Assembly (NCBI GenBank): GCA_048498415.1
Contig: JBEHYA010000002.1
Location: forward strand, 1 to 58,103
Length of the DNA: 58,103 nt
Reading direction: 5' to 3'
Source of the DNA: JBEHYA01 sp048498415
GTDB lineage: Bacteria; Pseudomonadota; Alphaproteobacteria; UBA9219; RGZA01
Shown one piece after another: positions 45,334 through 54,318 of the stretch (position 1 is its first letter; every line of letters starts with the position of its first letter). A program made the translations under genes and the position numbers. The notes under the pieces are model-generated. The model worked only from the letters and a program-made list of their open reading frames with translations. It did no database searches and was not told where the DNA came from.

Positions 45334-46850
45334 CAGCTGGTCAAAACCTTGCCGGTCATCGCGGCGGGTTGGGGGATACCAAGGAATTTGAGAAGCGTGG
45401 GCGCCACATCAGCCAGCTTGCCGTCATGCACGTGAACGCCCTTCGGCGCATTGATGAGAATAACGGGCACAAGGTCAAGCGTATGCGCAGTATGCGGTCC
45501 GTGCGTATCTTCATCGTACATTTTTTCGCAATTGCCGTGGTCGGCGGTGAGCAGAATAACGCCATCCTGCTTTTTCACCGCAGCTTCCACGCGGCCAATA
45601 CATTCATCCAGCGTTTCCACAGCCTTGATGGCGGCGGGCAGCACGCCGGTGTGGCCCACCATATCGCCATTGGCGTAGTTCACCACGACCAGATCAAAGG
45701 TTTTGCTATCAATGGCGGCCACCAGCTTGTCGGTCACTTCCCGTGCCGACATTTCCGGCTGCAAATCATAGGTTGCCACTTTGGGCGAGGGCACCAGAAT
45801 ACGCTCTTCGCCCGCATAGGGCGTTTCCTGCCCGCCATTAAAGAAGAATGTGACGTGCGGGTATTTCTCGGTTTCCGCAATGCGGAGCTGCTTCAGGCCT
45901 TTTTTTGCCACCAGCTCGCCCAGCGTTTCCTGAATGTCTTTGGGCGGGAACATGGTTTGCATCAGCGCGTTATGTTCCCTGGAATATTCCACCATGCCGA
46001 GCGCCGCCGCAAATTTGATTGTTTTATGCCGCGCGAAGCCGCTGAATTTTGCATCCAGCAATGCCAGTAAAATCTGCCGCGCGCGGTCGGCGCGGAAGTT
46101 GGCGAATAAAACACCGTCGCCATCTTTCATGCCGCTGTAACCGTTCAGGGCAACGGGCAGCACGAATTCATCCGTGGTGTCGGCTGCATAGCTTTCCTGC
46201 ATCGACTGGCCGGCGTTAGTGGCGGCTTTGCCTTCGCCGCTAACAATTAAACGGTAGGCCTTTTCTACACGGTCCCAGCGTTTATCGCGATCCATGGCGT
46301 AATAACGCCCGCACAGCGTGGCGAGTTTCACGCCGTTAAAGCCGGCAATATCTTTTTCTAATTGTTCCACGGATGCTTTACCACTTTGCGGCGGCACATC
46401 GCGGCCATCGGTAAACGCGTGAATAGCAACCTTCACGCCGGCTTTACTGATGATTTTCGCCAGATGCACAATATGGCTTTGATGCGAATGCACGCCGCCA
46501 TTGGATAGCAGGCCCATTAAATGGCAGGTGCCGCCGCTTTGCTTCAGCTTGGCGATAAGGTCATTCAACGCCGGGTTCTTATCAAACTCGCCGGTCTGAA
46601 TGGCGCGGTCGATCATCGGCAGATCCTGATAAATCACGCGGCCCGCGCCTAAATTCATATGCCCCACTTCCGAATTGCCCATCTGGCCATGCGGCAGGCC
46701 CACATTTTCTTCGCTGGCATCAAGCAGTGCGTGGGGGCATTCCCTGAAATAGCGATCAAGGTTGGGCGTGTTCGCCAGGCTCACGGCGTTATCCGGCGCG
46801 TCGGGCCGGTGGCCGAAGCCATCGAAAATACATAAAACAACAGGGCGCAT
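45333..46850 (-). CDS. gpmI: 2,3-bisphosphoglycerate-independent phosphoglycerate mutase
   Basis: Glycolytic enzyme with two Mn ions, interconverting 3- and 2-phosphoglycerate. The 505-residue protein begins VVLCIFDGFGHRPDAPDNAV and carries the phosphoserine region PHGQMGNSEVGHMNLGAGRV. It also has HAFTDGRDVPPQSGK, LCGRYYAMDRDKRWDRVEKA, FANFRADRARQI, NYANGDMVGHTGVLPAAIKA and LTADHGNCEKM. Complete and of normal length. Two bases separate it from rlmH upstream. Confidence 0.98.
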   Translation of the reverse strand: MRPVVLCIFDGFGHRPDAPDNAVSLANTPNLDRYFRECPHALLDASEENVGLPHGQMGNSEVGHMNLGAGRVIYQDLPMIDRAIQTGEFDKNPALNDLIAKLKQSGGTCHLMGLLSNGGVHSHQSHIVHLAKIISKAGVKVAIHAFTDGRDVPPQSGKASVEQLEKDIAGFNGVKLATLCGRYYAMDRDKRWDRVEKAYRLIVSGEGKAATNAGQSMQESYAADTTDEFVLPVALNGYSGMKDGDGVLFANFRADRARQILLALLDAKFSGFARHKTIKFAAALGMVEYSREHNALMQTMFPPKDIQETLGELVAKKGLKQLRIAETEKYPHVTFFFNGGQETPYAGEERILVPSPKVATYDLQPEMSAREVTDKLVAAIDSKTFDLVVVNYANGDMVGHTGVLPAAIKAVETLDECIGRVEAAVKKQDGVILLTADHGNCEKMYDEDTHGPHTAHTLDLVPVILINAPKGVHVHDGKLADVAPTLLKFLGIPQPAAMTGKVLTS

Positions 46851-46851
46851 T

Positions 46852-47304
46852 CTATTCCCGGTGATAAGGGTGACCGGCCGCGATCGTGCCCGCGCGGTAC
46901 AGCTGTTCGATCAGCATGACGCGCGCCAGGCGATGCGGCCATGTCATTGTGCCAAAACTCAAGATAAAGTCAGCTTTTTTCAGCACCTCGTCGGTATGGC
47001 CATCGGCCCCGCCGATCAAAAACACAATATGGCGGGCATTTTGCCGCCAGCCCTTTATTTTGGCGGATAAATCAGGGCTGCTTAGCTGCTTCCCTCGGCC
47101 ATCCATAGCCACCACCACAGAATCTTTGGGGATCGCAGCAAGCAGCGCCGCCGATTCCTTTTTCTGGAGTTGCGCGGGATTGGAATCCTTGAGGTCAAAT
47201 TCGTGGATTTCAATTTCGCCTTTCAGGCGCTTTTCATATTCGGCAAACAGTTCCGCAGCGCCGCCGCTTTTCATTTTGCCGATGGCGAGGATAATAAAGC
47301 TCAC
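46852..47304 (-). CDS. rlmH: 23S rRNA pseudouridine-1915 N3-methyltransferase RlmH
   Basis: SPOUT methyltransferase acting on helix 69 of the 50S subunit. The 150-residue protein has IGKMKSGGAAELFAEYEKRL, VAMDGRGKQLSSPDLSAKI, the SAM knot IVFLIGGADGHTDEVLKKAD and the C-terminal FGTMTWPHRLARVMLIEQLY with GHPYHRE. Overlaps the rsfS stop by four bases. Confidence 0.98.
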   Translation of the reverse strand: MSFIILAIGKMKSGGAAELFAEYEKRLKGEIEIHEFDLKDSNPAQLQKKESAALLAAIPKDSVVVAMDGRGKQLSSPDLSAKIKGWRQNARHIVFLIGGADGHTDEVLKKADFILSFGTMTWPHRLARVMLIEQLYRAGTIAAGHPYHRE

Positions 47305-47831
47305 AGGTTTTTAAGCGTATCCTGCAGCGGTGGCTCCAGCCCCCAGACTTCTTCCAGCCGGTAGAACAAACGCACTTCCGGGCGGAAGATGTGCACGATC
47401 ACATCGCCGCCATCCACCACCACCCAGTCGGCCTGCGGCAGGCCTTCCATATGCACCTCGCGCACGCCAGCCGCCACAAAAGCGCGGCGCGCATCATCGG
47501 CAATGGCTTTGACCTGCCGGTTGGAACGGCCGGAGGCAATCACAAAAAAATCGGTGAGGCTGCTTTGGCCGCGCACATCCACGGTCACCACGTCTTCGGC
47601 TTTGGCTTTATCAAGCGATGCCACGATTTTATCGCGCAGTTTTTCCAGTTCGCTATTGGCCGGCACCGCAACTTTTTTGCCGGCTTTTTTCTTCTTATCG
47701 GGCGCGTATTTCTGAATGGCCGATTTCACCAGCTTCTCGGTGGCTTTCTTGGCCGATTTGGCGGGCGAATTTTTCTTCGGCGTTAATTTAGCTGCCGGCT
47801 TGCGCGTGGTTTTTTTCTTCACAGTGGCCAT
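47301..47831 (-). CDS. rsfS: Ribosomal silencing factor RsfS (with basic N-terminal extension)
   Basis: Binds L14 on the 50S subunit and blocks joining of 30S under starvation. The C-terminal ~110 residues are canonical: LDKAKAEDVVTVDVRGQSSL, DFFVIASGRSNRQVKAIADD, VHMEGLPQADWVVVDGGDVI and HIFRPEVRLFYRLEEVWG. The first ~65 residues are an extra Lys/Ala-rich segment (MATVKKKTTRKPAAKLTPKK). The ATG at 47829-47831 has a strong GGAAG five bases upstream; another Met six codons earlier (47849) lacks one. The start lies inside the end of nadD. Confidence 0.95.
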   Translation of the reverse strand: MATVKKKTTRKPAAKLTPKKNSPAKSAKKATEKLVKSAIQKYAPDKKKKAGKKVAVPANSELEKLRDKIVASLDKAKAEDVVTVDVRGQSSLTDFFVIASGRSNRQVKAIADDARRAFVAAGVREVHMEGLPQADWVVVDGGDVIVHIFRPEVRLFYRLEEVWGLEPPLQDTLKNL

Positions 47832-48454
47832 AACTTCTTCCGTCCCCATTTTTTATCGGCGTCGCGGATTTGCGTCGCCGACAGGAAATTTAAAACATTG
47901 TTGAACAGCACCCAGTGCTTTTTCTTCGTCGTGCCCAGCTTCTGCGCTTCGCGCGGGGGCAGGCGGCTGGCATTGAAGCGCTGCGCCGCAATACCCCGAA
48001 GCGCCCCCACAGCATAAGAGGGCCGGCGGAAGACCGCAACGTCTGTCCCGCCAAAAATCTCCGTCCAGCGCTGCCAGCGCGGGATTTGCAGCAGATTATC
48101 GGCCCCCATCATCCATATAAAGGTGGTATGGGGAAAACGCTTTTTAAGGGCGCGCAGCGTATCGGCGGTATATTGGGTGCCAAGCTGCACCTCTAAATCG
48201 CTCACCACAATCTGCGGGTGGCCTTTGATGATTTTTTCGGCGCTCTCAAAGCGCTGCGTGAAGGGGGCGGAGGCGCTTTTCAGCGGGTTCTGCGGGCTCA
48301 CCAGCCACCATACGGCATCAAGGTTCATTTCCTTGAGCGCCAGCAGGCTGATATGCAGATGGCCCTGATGCGCCGGGTTGAACGAGCCGCCCAGCAAGCC
48401 AATGCGCTGCCCACGATAATTCGCGCCGGAGAATAAATGCGGCTTATTGCTCAC
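47819..48454 (-). CDS. nadD: Nicotinate-nucleotide adenylyltransferase NadD
   Basis: Forms nicotinic acid adenine dinucleotide in NAD synthesis. The 211-residue protein has the nucleotidyltransferase motif GLLGGSFNPAHQGHLHISLL (HxGH type), WWLVSPQNPLK, TTFIWMMGADNLLQIPRWQR and the closing ATP motif NFLSATQIRD. It overlaps proA by four bases and rsfS by about 13. Confidence 0.97.
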   Translation of the reverse strand: MSNKPHLFSGANYRGQRIGLLGGSFNPAHQGHLHISLLALKEMNLDAVWWLVSPQNPLKSASAPFTQRFESAEKIIKGHPQIVVSDLEVQLGTQYTADTLRALKKRFPHTTFIWMMGADNLLQIPRWQRWTEIFGGTDVAVFRRPSYAVGALRGIAAQRFNASRLPPREAQKLGTTKKKHWVLFNNVLNFLSATQIRDADKKWGRKKLWPL

Positions 48455-49728
48455 GGCCTGATCTGCCCATTACCGCGCACGACATATTTGTAAGACGTGA
48501 GCTGCGCCGCGCCAATGGGCCCCCGCGCATGCAGGCGGCCGGTGGCAATGCCAATCTCCCCGCCAAAACCAAACTCACCGCCATCGGCGAATTGCGTGGA
48601 GGCGTTCACCATCACAATCGCGCTTTCAATTTTTTCACTGAATGCGGTGGCCACGGCGGCATCTTCCGTCACGATTGAATCGGTATGGTGCGAGCTATGC
48701 TGGTTGATGAAGGTAATCGCTTCATCCAGCCCATCCACCACCTTGGCGGCCATGATGGTAGAAAGGAATTCCTTGCCGAAATCGGCATCATTGGCGCGAA
48801 TGACGCGGCTATCCAGCTTCTGCACGTCGCTATCGCCGCGAATTTCGCAGCCAGCATCCAACAAATCGATGACCACCTGTTTACCCACGCTTTGCAGCAC
48901 GGCGCGGTCAATCACCAGGCATTCAGCCGACCCACAGATGGAAACACGGCGCAGTTTGGAGTTATGCGCCAACGCCACGGCCTTTTTGGCATCCGCCTTG
49001 GCGTGCAGATAGACGTGGCAAATACCTTCATATTGGCGCAGCAGCGGGATTTTACTCTCGCGTTCCACGCGTTCGATCAAATCCTTGCCGCCGCGCGGCA
49101 CGATGACATCGATATATTGGCTCAGCTGCAACATCACGCCCACCGCAGCGCGGTCGGTGGTGCCGACCAACTGAATGGCATCTTTTGGCAAGCCTGCATC
49201 GGCGAGGGCCTGCTGCAGGGCCGCCGCAATCGCCTTGGAACTTTCAATGCAGTCCGACCCGCCACGCAGAATAATGGCATTGCCACCACGGAGCGCTATG
49301 GCCGCTGCTTCCGCCGTCACATTCGGGCGGGATTCATAGATCATGCCGATCACGCCAAGTGGCACGGAGATGCGCGAGATTTCCAAACCATTTGGCCGCG
49401 TGAATTTTTCTAATACTTTATCGATGGGATCGGGCTGCGCGGCGATGGCCTCCAGCCCAGCGGCAATGCCTTCCACGCGCGCGGCGGTCAAATTCAGCCG
49501 GTCTTGCATAGCGGGGCTTAATTTGCCTGCGTTCTTTTCCATATCAATGGTATTGGCGCGCAGGATTTTATCCGTACTTTCGCGGATGCGTTCAGCGGCC
49601 TGTTTTAAAAATTTCGTGCGCGCATCGGCGTTGCTTTGCGCCAGAACGGAAGATGCCGCGCGCGCCTTCGCGCCGATCTTTTCCATCTCGGCTTGCAGGT
49701 TGGCAGGCAAGGGGGCGAGGTTGTTCAT
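48451..49728 (-). CDS. proA: Gamma-glutamyl phosphate reductase ProA
   Basis: NADPH-dependent second step of proline synthesis. The 425-residue protein shows GVIGMIYESRPNVTAEAAAI, ALRGGNAIILRGGSDCIESS, DVIVPRGGKDLIERVERESK, the catalytic Cys in LRRVSICGSAECLVID, and C-terminal GEFGFGGEIGIATGRLHARG with GAAQLTSYKYVVRG. Normal length. Start is three bases after the preceding membrane protein gene, so the whole run is one operon. Confidence 0.98.
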   Translation of the reverse strand: MNNLAPLPANLQAEMEKIGAKARAASSVLAQSNADARTKFLKQAAERIRESTDKILRANTIDMEKNAGKLSPAMQDRLNLTAARVEGIAAGLEAIAAQPDPIDKVLEKFTRPNGLEISRISVPLGVIGMIYESRPNVTAEAAAIALRGGNAIILRGGSDCIESSKAIAAALQQALADAGLPKDAIQLVGTTDRAAVGVMLQLSQYIDVIVPRGGKDLIERVERESKIPLLRQYEGICHVYLHAKADAKKAVALAHNSKLRRVSICGSAECLVIDRAVLQSVGKQVVIDLLDAGCEIRGDSDVQKLDSRVIRANDADFGKEFLSTIMAAKVVDGLDEAITFINQHSSHHTDSIVTEDAAVATAFSEKIESAIVMVNASTQFADGGEFGFGGEIGIATGRLHARGPIGAAQLTSYKYVVRGNGQIRP

Positions 49729-49731
49729 CGC

Positions 49732-50322
49732 TCAGCCTTTCCGGTAGTTTTCAAGCGCATCGGCCAAAAGCTGCGGGTTGATGCCCAGCAGGCCGTAATC
49801 AATCACCACGTAATGCGCGGCGAATAGAACCTGGCGGGCGGCGCGGGTTTCATCGCTGCCATCGTATTTCCAGCGCACCGCTTCATCCGACTTCACATAG
49901 ACGCGCACTTCGTTGGTGGTTTGCGCGACCGACTGCTTGGCCAGCGTGCGGGTGGAAACCACTTCAACATGGTCGATATCGCCCCAGTTGACCGTCCAGC
50001 CATCCTTGCGCACGTCATACACAAGACTGGTGGCGGTGATTTCGATGACCGGCTCCTGGTCGTCGATAATTTTATAATCGCCGGCCTTGTTATATAAAAA
50101 ATAGGCCGCCGCAATCATGAGCACGACGCCGATCAGCGTGCCGATGCTTTTACGTGCAGCGCCGAAATGGGTGAAAGCCAGATAAAGCGCGACAGCCGCG
50201 CATAGTACCGCGAAGGCATAGAAGCCGTATTTCGCCAGCTGCAGCGTGAACGAGTCCGCATACAGCCGCGCTTCGGTGCCGCGGGTGAGGTGCTGTAAAA
50301 TTTCGATCGTCGAGTTGGCCAT
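49732..50322 (-). CDS. Unrecognised two-span membrane protein between proB and proA
   Basis: The 196-residue protein has two membrane spans near residues 30-50 (YGFYAFAVLCAAVALYLAF) and 58-78 (IGTLIGVVLMIAAAYFLYN). The soluble part (EPVIEITATSLVYDVRKDGW, TVNWGDIDHVEVVSTR) has the strand pattern of a bacterial PH-like domain, though this is a guess from pattern only. It lies 18 bases after proB and three before proA, so it is embedded in the proline operon. Function unknown. Confidence 0.75.
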   Translation of the reverse strand: MANSTIEILQHLTRGTEARLYADSFTLQLAKYGFYAFAVLCAAVALYLAFTHFGAARKSIGTLIGVVLMIAAAYFLYNKAGDYKIIDDQEPVIEITATSLVYDVRKDGWTVNWGDIDHVEVVSTRTLAKQSVAQTTNEVRVYVKSDEAVRWKYDGSDETRAARQVLFAAHYVVIDYGLLGINPQLLADALENYRKG

Positions 50323-50340
50323 GGGCGGAGCTTACAATAA

Positions 50341-51453
50341 TCAGGCTTTACTTAGCACCATATTATCGCGGTGGATAATCTCTTCCACGCCGGAATAACC
50401 CAGCAAACCCTCGATTTCATCGCTTTTCCGGCCCAGAATGCGCTTGGCCTCAAAAGCATCATAGGCCACCAGCCCGCAGCCGATATTCTCGCCCGCCAGC
50501 GTGGTAATCGCCACTGCATCGCCCTTGGCAAAATCACCATCGCATTTTTTAACCCCGGCAGGCAGCAGGCTTTTACCCGTGCCCAGCGCGCGCGCCGCGC
50601 CGTCATCAATCACAAGGGTGCCTTTCAGCTTCATATGCGCGGCGATCCATTTTTTACGGGCCGCCATCGGCGTGCTTTCGGCGGCAAACCAGGTGCAGCG
50701 AATTTTGCCGTTTTCCATGTTTGAAAGCGGGTGCAAATCTTCGCCCTTTACAATTGCCATGCGGCAGCCGGCGGCGCTGGCGATTTTTGCCGCCATGATC
50801 TTGGTGCGCATGCCGCCATTGCTGTTGCCGGCCAGCGCATCGCCTGCCATGGCTTCGATCGCGGGCGTAATTTTATCGACCTGCGGGATGAATTCGGCTT
50901 TAGCATCAAGCTTGGGATTAGCCGTATACAACCCATCGATATCGGAAAGCAGAATAAGCGTATCCGCGCTCATCATCTGCGCGACGCGCGCCGCCAACCG
51001 GTCGTTATCGCCAATGCGGATTTCTGAGGTGCTCACGGTATCATTTTCATTGATCACCGGCACGCCGCCCAGTTTTAAAATCTCTGCAATCGCCGCGCGG
51101 CAGGTGAGGTGGCGCCGGCGGTCTTCCGTATCATCAAGGGTAAGCAGGATTTGCGCGGCGGTGAGCTGATGCGGCGCAAACGCCTGCTGCCATTCCTGTA
51201 TCAGGCGCGGCTGGCCCACGGAAGCCGCCGCCTGTTTTTCTTCCATATGCAGCGGGCGGGTGATGGATGCGCGTGATAAACCGATGGCTTCACGCCCCAG
51301 CGCCACCGCGCCGGAGGATACCACCAGAACCTCGCGGCCCTGTTTGCGCCACGCGGCGATATCGGCTGCCATCGCGGCCATCCATTCGCGCCGCGGCGTA
51401 CCGTGCGTGCCGGCAACTAACGTTCCACCAATTTTTATGACAATGCGTTGCAT
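50341..51453 (-). CDS. proB: Glutamate 5-kinase ProB
   Basis: First committed step of proline synthesis, phosphorylating glutamate. The 370-residue protein contains VIKIGGTLVAG, VLVVSSGAVALGREAIGLSR, AQILLTLDDTEDRRRHLTCR, GGVPVINENDTVSTSEIRIG with DNDRLAARVAQM, and GNSNGGMRTKIMAAKIASAA. A C-terminal PUA domain follows (GTLVIDDGAARALGTGKSLL, GDFAKGDAVAITTLAGENIG). Complete. Confidence 0.98.
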   Translation of the reverse strand: MQRIVIKIGGTLVAGTHGTPRREWMAAMAADIAAWRKQGREVLVVSSGAVALGREAIGLSRASITRPLHMEEKQAAASVGQPRLIQEWQQAFAPHQLTAAQILLTLDDTEDRRRHLTCRAAIAEILKLGGVPVINENDTVSTSEIRIGDNDRLAARVAQMMSADTLILLSDIDGLYTANPKLDAKAEFIPQVDKITPAIEAMAGDALAGNSNGGMRTKIMAAKIASAAGCRMAIVKGEDLHPLSNMENGKIRCTWFAAESTPMAARKKWIAAHMKLKGTLVIDDGAARALGTGKSLLPAGVKKCDGDFAKGDAVAITTLAGENIGCGLVAYDAFEAKRILGRKSDEIEGLLGYSGVEEIIHRDNMVLSKA

Positions 51454-51503
51454 GGTTTTCTCTGGGGCCCGATCATAGCAATAAAGCCGCGTTTAAAAAG
51501 CGC

Positions 51504-52175
51504 TTATTTGCCGGGGGCTGGCGACGCGCCGGCAAGCAGATGCAACTGTGGCTGAATGAGCGACATGTTGGCTTGCTGGCGGTAGGTTTCGGTATTCACC
51601 ACGGTCTGGTTGACGACCTGTTTGGCCAGGGTCATTTTGCCAAGCAGCCCGCCACTGCGCACAAACACATCGGTGCAGATAGCAGGCAGGAAACCCGTAT
51701 TGGTACGGATGTCGTTATATGTCAGTGTGGGCTTGGCGGGTTCGCAGTGCGTGATGATATCAAGGGTTTCGTTGAAACCATTGCACGTCGCGGCGACCAC
51801 GTCGCCATCGGCGGTCATAAGATTATAGACCACCTTATCAAGGTTGCCTAACGTACTGGTCATTCCCATCGCATAGCCATTGATAAAGCCAAAGCGCGTA
51901 TATTGTTTGGTGTTCGGGTTTTTCAGAATGACCGTGGATTGCGTATCGTTGGCGGCAGCGAAATACGTGCCGTCACCATTATCCAGAATTTTAAAGCCGC
52001 AGCGCACCGTTTTATAGCCCGCGGGCGATATATAGTCCTGCTGCAAAAAGCCGGAGGCGGGCGTAGTGTCCAGGGTATCCCACAGCACGTCCCCGCCATC
52101 CGCCCGTGCGCAGGTCACGGTGCCCGCGCCGGCAAAGGCGGCGCCGATAAAAAGAAGATGATGCGGCTTTAACAT
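51504..52175 (-). CDS. Secreted four-cysteine protein, paralogue 1
   Basis: I do not recognise the family. The 223-residue protein has a signal peptide (MLKPHHLLFIGAAFAGAGTV, probably cleaved near ARA) and a mature region with four Cys: 59 (VRCGFKI), 131 (ATCNGF), 144 (HCEP) and 167 (ICTD). It shares spacing and local sequence with its upstream neighbour: CGxxI, YTRxxxxNG and NxMTADGxVxAxxC. Two disulfides in the periplasm or outside the cell are likely. It starts 14 bases after the paralogue's stop and lies 50 bases before proB. Confidence 0.7.
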   Translation of the reverse strand: MLKPHHLLFIGAAFAGAGTVTCARADGGDVLWDTLDTTPASGFLQQDYISPAGYKTVRCGFKILDNGDGTYFAAANDTQSTVILKNPNTKQYTRFGFINGYAMGMTSTLGNLDKVVYNLMTADGDVVAATCNGFNETLDIITHCEPAKPTLTYNDIRTNTGFLPAICTDVFVRSGGLLGKMTLAKQVVNQTVVNTETYRQQANMSLIQPQLHLLAGASPAPGK

Positions 52176-52188
52176 ACCATCAACGCAA

Positions 52189-52827
52189 TCAACGCAGGGC
52201 GAACGCGTCTAAAGTTGCTTTCTGCCGGCCATACGCCGTTTTAATGCCGTCGGCATTCCAGGTCACGTAATCGGGCGTCGTGCCGATTTGTGATGCGTTG
52301 CCTTTTACTTCGCCTGCGCAAAAATTATGCAGGTTGGCGAGTTCCGTGGCGAACTGGGCTGGGGTGACGGCTGCGGGCGTTGCTTTGCAGGCCATCGGCA
52401 TGTCGTTGGCATCGTTATTGCCGCACATGACTGCGCTTACCTGGCCATTGGTCGCCATATTATGAATGTAGTTGCCGTTTGGCTGGGCGGGATCGCTGCC
52501 GGGCGCGCGCGTTGTGATCACTTGCATGCCATTCAGCTCGCGGTAACGCGTATAACCGCCTGTCGTATTGGCAAGCGTTAAATCATCAAAGTCGGATTTG
52601 GGAATAACAGCGCCATCCTTGATCTCATACCCGCAGTTAACAACGGCTTTCACATTGCCATTGTCGAAACGGATCGTCTCGCTAAGCGTTGCGGGATAGA
52701 GATCCTGGGATTCAACCCTGGGGATATCGCCCATGCGCGGCGCTTCAATGAACGGGCTGGGTGCCGCCTGCGCGGCGGTGCTGGCCAGCATAATGCCAGC
52801 GGTGGCGAGAGATGCGTATTTGCCCAT
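52189..52827 (-). CDS. Secreted four-cysteine protein, paralogue 2
   Basis: Unrecognised family. The 212-residue protein has a clean signal peptide (MGKYASLATAGIMLASTAAQ then AAPSP). Cys residues at 65 (NCGYEIKDG), 135 (VMCGNN), 147 (MACKAT) and 170 (NFCAGE) match those of the gene at 51504 at nearly identical spacing. Shared segments include GGYTRYRELNGM and NMATNGQVSAVMC. The pair appears to be a tandem duplication inserted between obgE and proB, which are usually neighbours or near neighbours. The 106-base gap to obgE shows nothing else recognisable. Confidence 0.7.
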   Translation of the reverse strand: MGKYASLATAGIMLASTAAQAAPSPFIEAPRMGDIPRVESQDLYPATLSETIRFDNGNVKAVVNCGYEIKDGAVIPKSDFDDLTLANTTGGYTRYRELNGMQVITTRAPGSDPAQPNGNYIHNMATNGQVSAVMCGNNDANDMPMACKATPAAVTPAQFATELANLHNFCAGEVKGNASQIGTTPDYVTWNADGIKTAYGRQKATLDAFALR

Positions 52828-52933
52828 ATCGATATCTCCAAAAAAATGCCCTCAAAATATATCGTAAAACAATACTTTCGCCTAATTGCGGGCCTTAAAA
52901 ATCATGCTTAATTTTTATTAGCCACGTGGGGGC

Positions 52934-53944
52934 TTACAAATCCGGCATCTGGCCGTCTTCGACGTTCTTCCAGATCTCCCACAGCACGTCTTTCACGTTG
53001 GTGCCGGCGGCCGCCGAGATAGCAAAAACCGGCACGCCTTTGGCGGCGGCCTTCAGGGTTTTCAGCTTGGCTTTGACTTCGTCTTCGCTTAAGGCATCGC
53101 ATTTATTGAGGGCGATGATCTCGGGTTTTTCGGCAAGGCCTTCGCCATAGGCGGCGAGTTCCGCGCGGATGGTTTTGTAGCTCGCTTTCACATCTTCCGC
53201 CGTGCCATCGATTAAATGCAGCAGCACGCGCGTGCGCTCCACATGGCCCAGAAAGCGGTCGCCAAGGCCCAGGCCTTCATGCGCGCCTTCAATCAAACCC
53301 GGAATATCAGCGAGCACAAATTCGATTTCATTCGATAAGCGCACTACGCCTAAATTCGGGGCGAGGGTGGTGAAAGGGTAATCGGCAATCTTCGGTTTGG
53401 CGGCGGTGCAGGCGGCCAGAAACGTTGATTTGCCGGCATTCGGCAAACCCACCAAACCTGCATCGGCAATCAGTTTAAGGCGCAGAATAATGGTGCGTTC
53501 TTCGCCGGGCCAGCCTTTGCCGGCCTTGCGCGGGGCCTGATTGGTGCTGGATTTATAGTGCATGTTGCCTTTGCCGCCATCGCCGCCGCGCAGCAGCACG
53601 ATGCGCTGGCCGGGCTCGGTCATATCGGCGAGCACCAGTTCTTCCGTTTCGTCCAAAACTTCGGTGCCGACGGGAACCTTGAGAACGGCATCATCGCCAT
53701 TGGCGCCGCTGCGGTGTTTGCCCGCGCCGCCGCCGCCGGTGCCGGCTTTGAAATGCTGCTGGTAGCGGTAATCGATGAGCGTGTTCAGGCCGGTGCCGGC
53801 TTCGATGATCACGTCGCCGCCTTTGCCGCCATCGCCGCCATCGGGGCCGCCATGCTCAATGAACTTCTCACGCCGGAAGCTGATCGAGCCCGAGCCGCCA
53901 TGGCCGCTTTTCACATATACTTTGGCGTAATCGAGAAACTTCAT
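52934..53944 (-). CDS. obgE: GTPase ObgE/CgtA
   Basis: Ribosome-associated GTPase for 50S assembly and growth control. The 336-residue protein has the Gly-rich Obg fold (MKFLDYAKVYVKSGHGGSGS, GGPDGGDGGKGGDVIIEAGT), then the G domain: GLPNAGKSTFLAACTAA (G1), DYPFTTLAPNLGVV (G2), ADIPGLIEGAHEGLGLG (G3), ALNKCDAL (G4). A long C-terminal extension is absent, as is common in proteobacteria. It follows rpmA after an intrinsic terminator. Confidence 0.98.
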   Translation of the reverse strand: MKFLDYAKVYVKSGHGGSGSISFRREKFIEHGGPDGGDGGKGGDVIIEAGTGLNTLIDYRYQQHFKAGTGGGGAGKHRSGANGDDAVLKVPVGTEVLDETEELVLADMTEPGQRIVLLRGGDGGKGNMHYKSSTNQAPRKAGKGWPGEERTIILRLKLIADAGLVGLPNAGKSTFLAACTAAKPKIADYPFTTLAPNLGVVRLSNEIEFVLADIPGLIEGAHEGLGLGDRFLGHVERTRVLLHLIDGTAEDVKASYKTIRAELAAYGEGLAEKPEIIALNKCDALSEDEVKAKLKTLKAAAKGVPVFAISAAAGTNVKDVLWEIWKNVEDGQMPDL

Positions 53945-53951
53945 CTTTATT

Positions 53952-53987
53952 CCAAAAAAAAATATCCCCGCCGAAGCGGGGATATTT
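53952..53987 (-). terminator. Intrinsic terminator between rpmA and obgE
   Basis: Stem AATATCCCCGC / GCGGGGATATT (53961-53971 with 53976-53986). On the minus strand it is followed by a run of nine T. It ends just eight bases before the obgE start, so obgE would need readthrough; it may act as a partial attenuator. Confidence 0.85.
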
Positions 53988-54011
53988 AAACTTTAAAATC
54001 CTGACTTCAGC

Positions 54012-54290
<279 letters not shown>

Positions 54291-54318
54291 GACTTTTACT
54301 CCTGATTGAAACTTTTAA

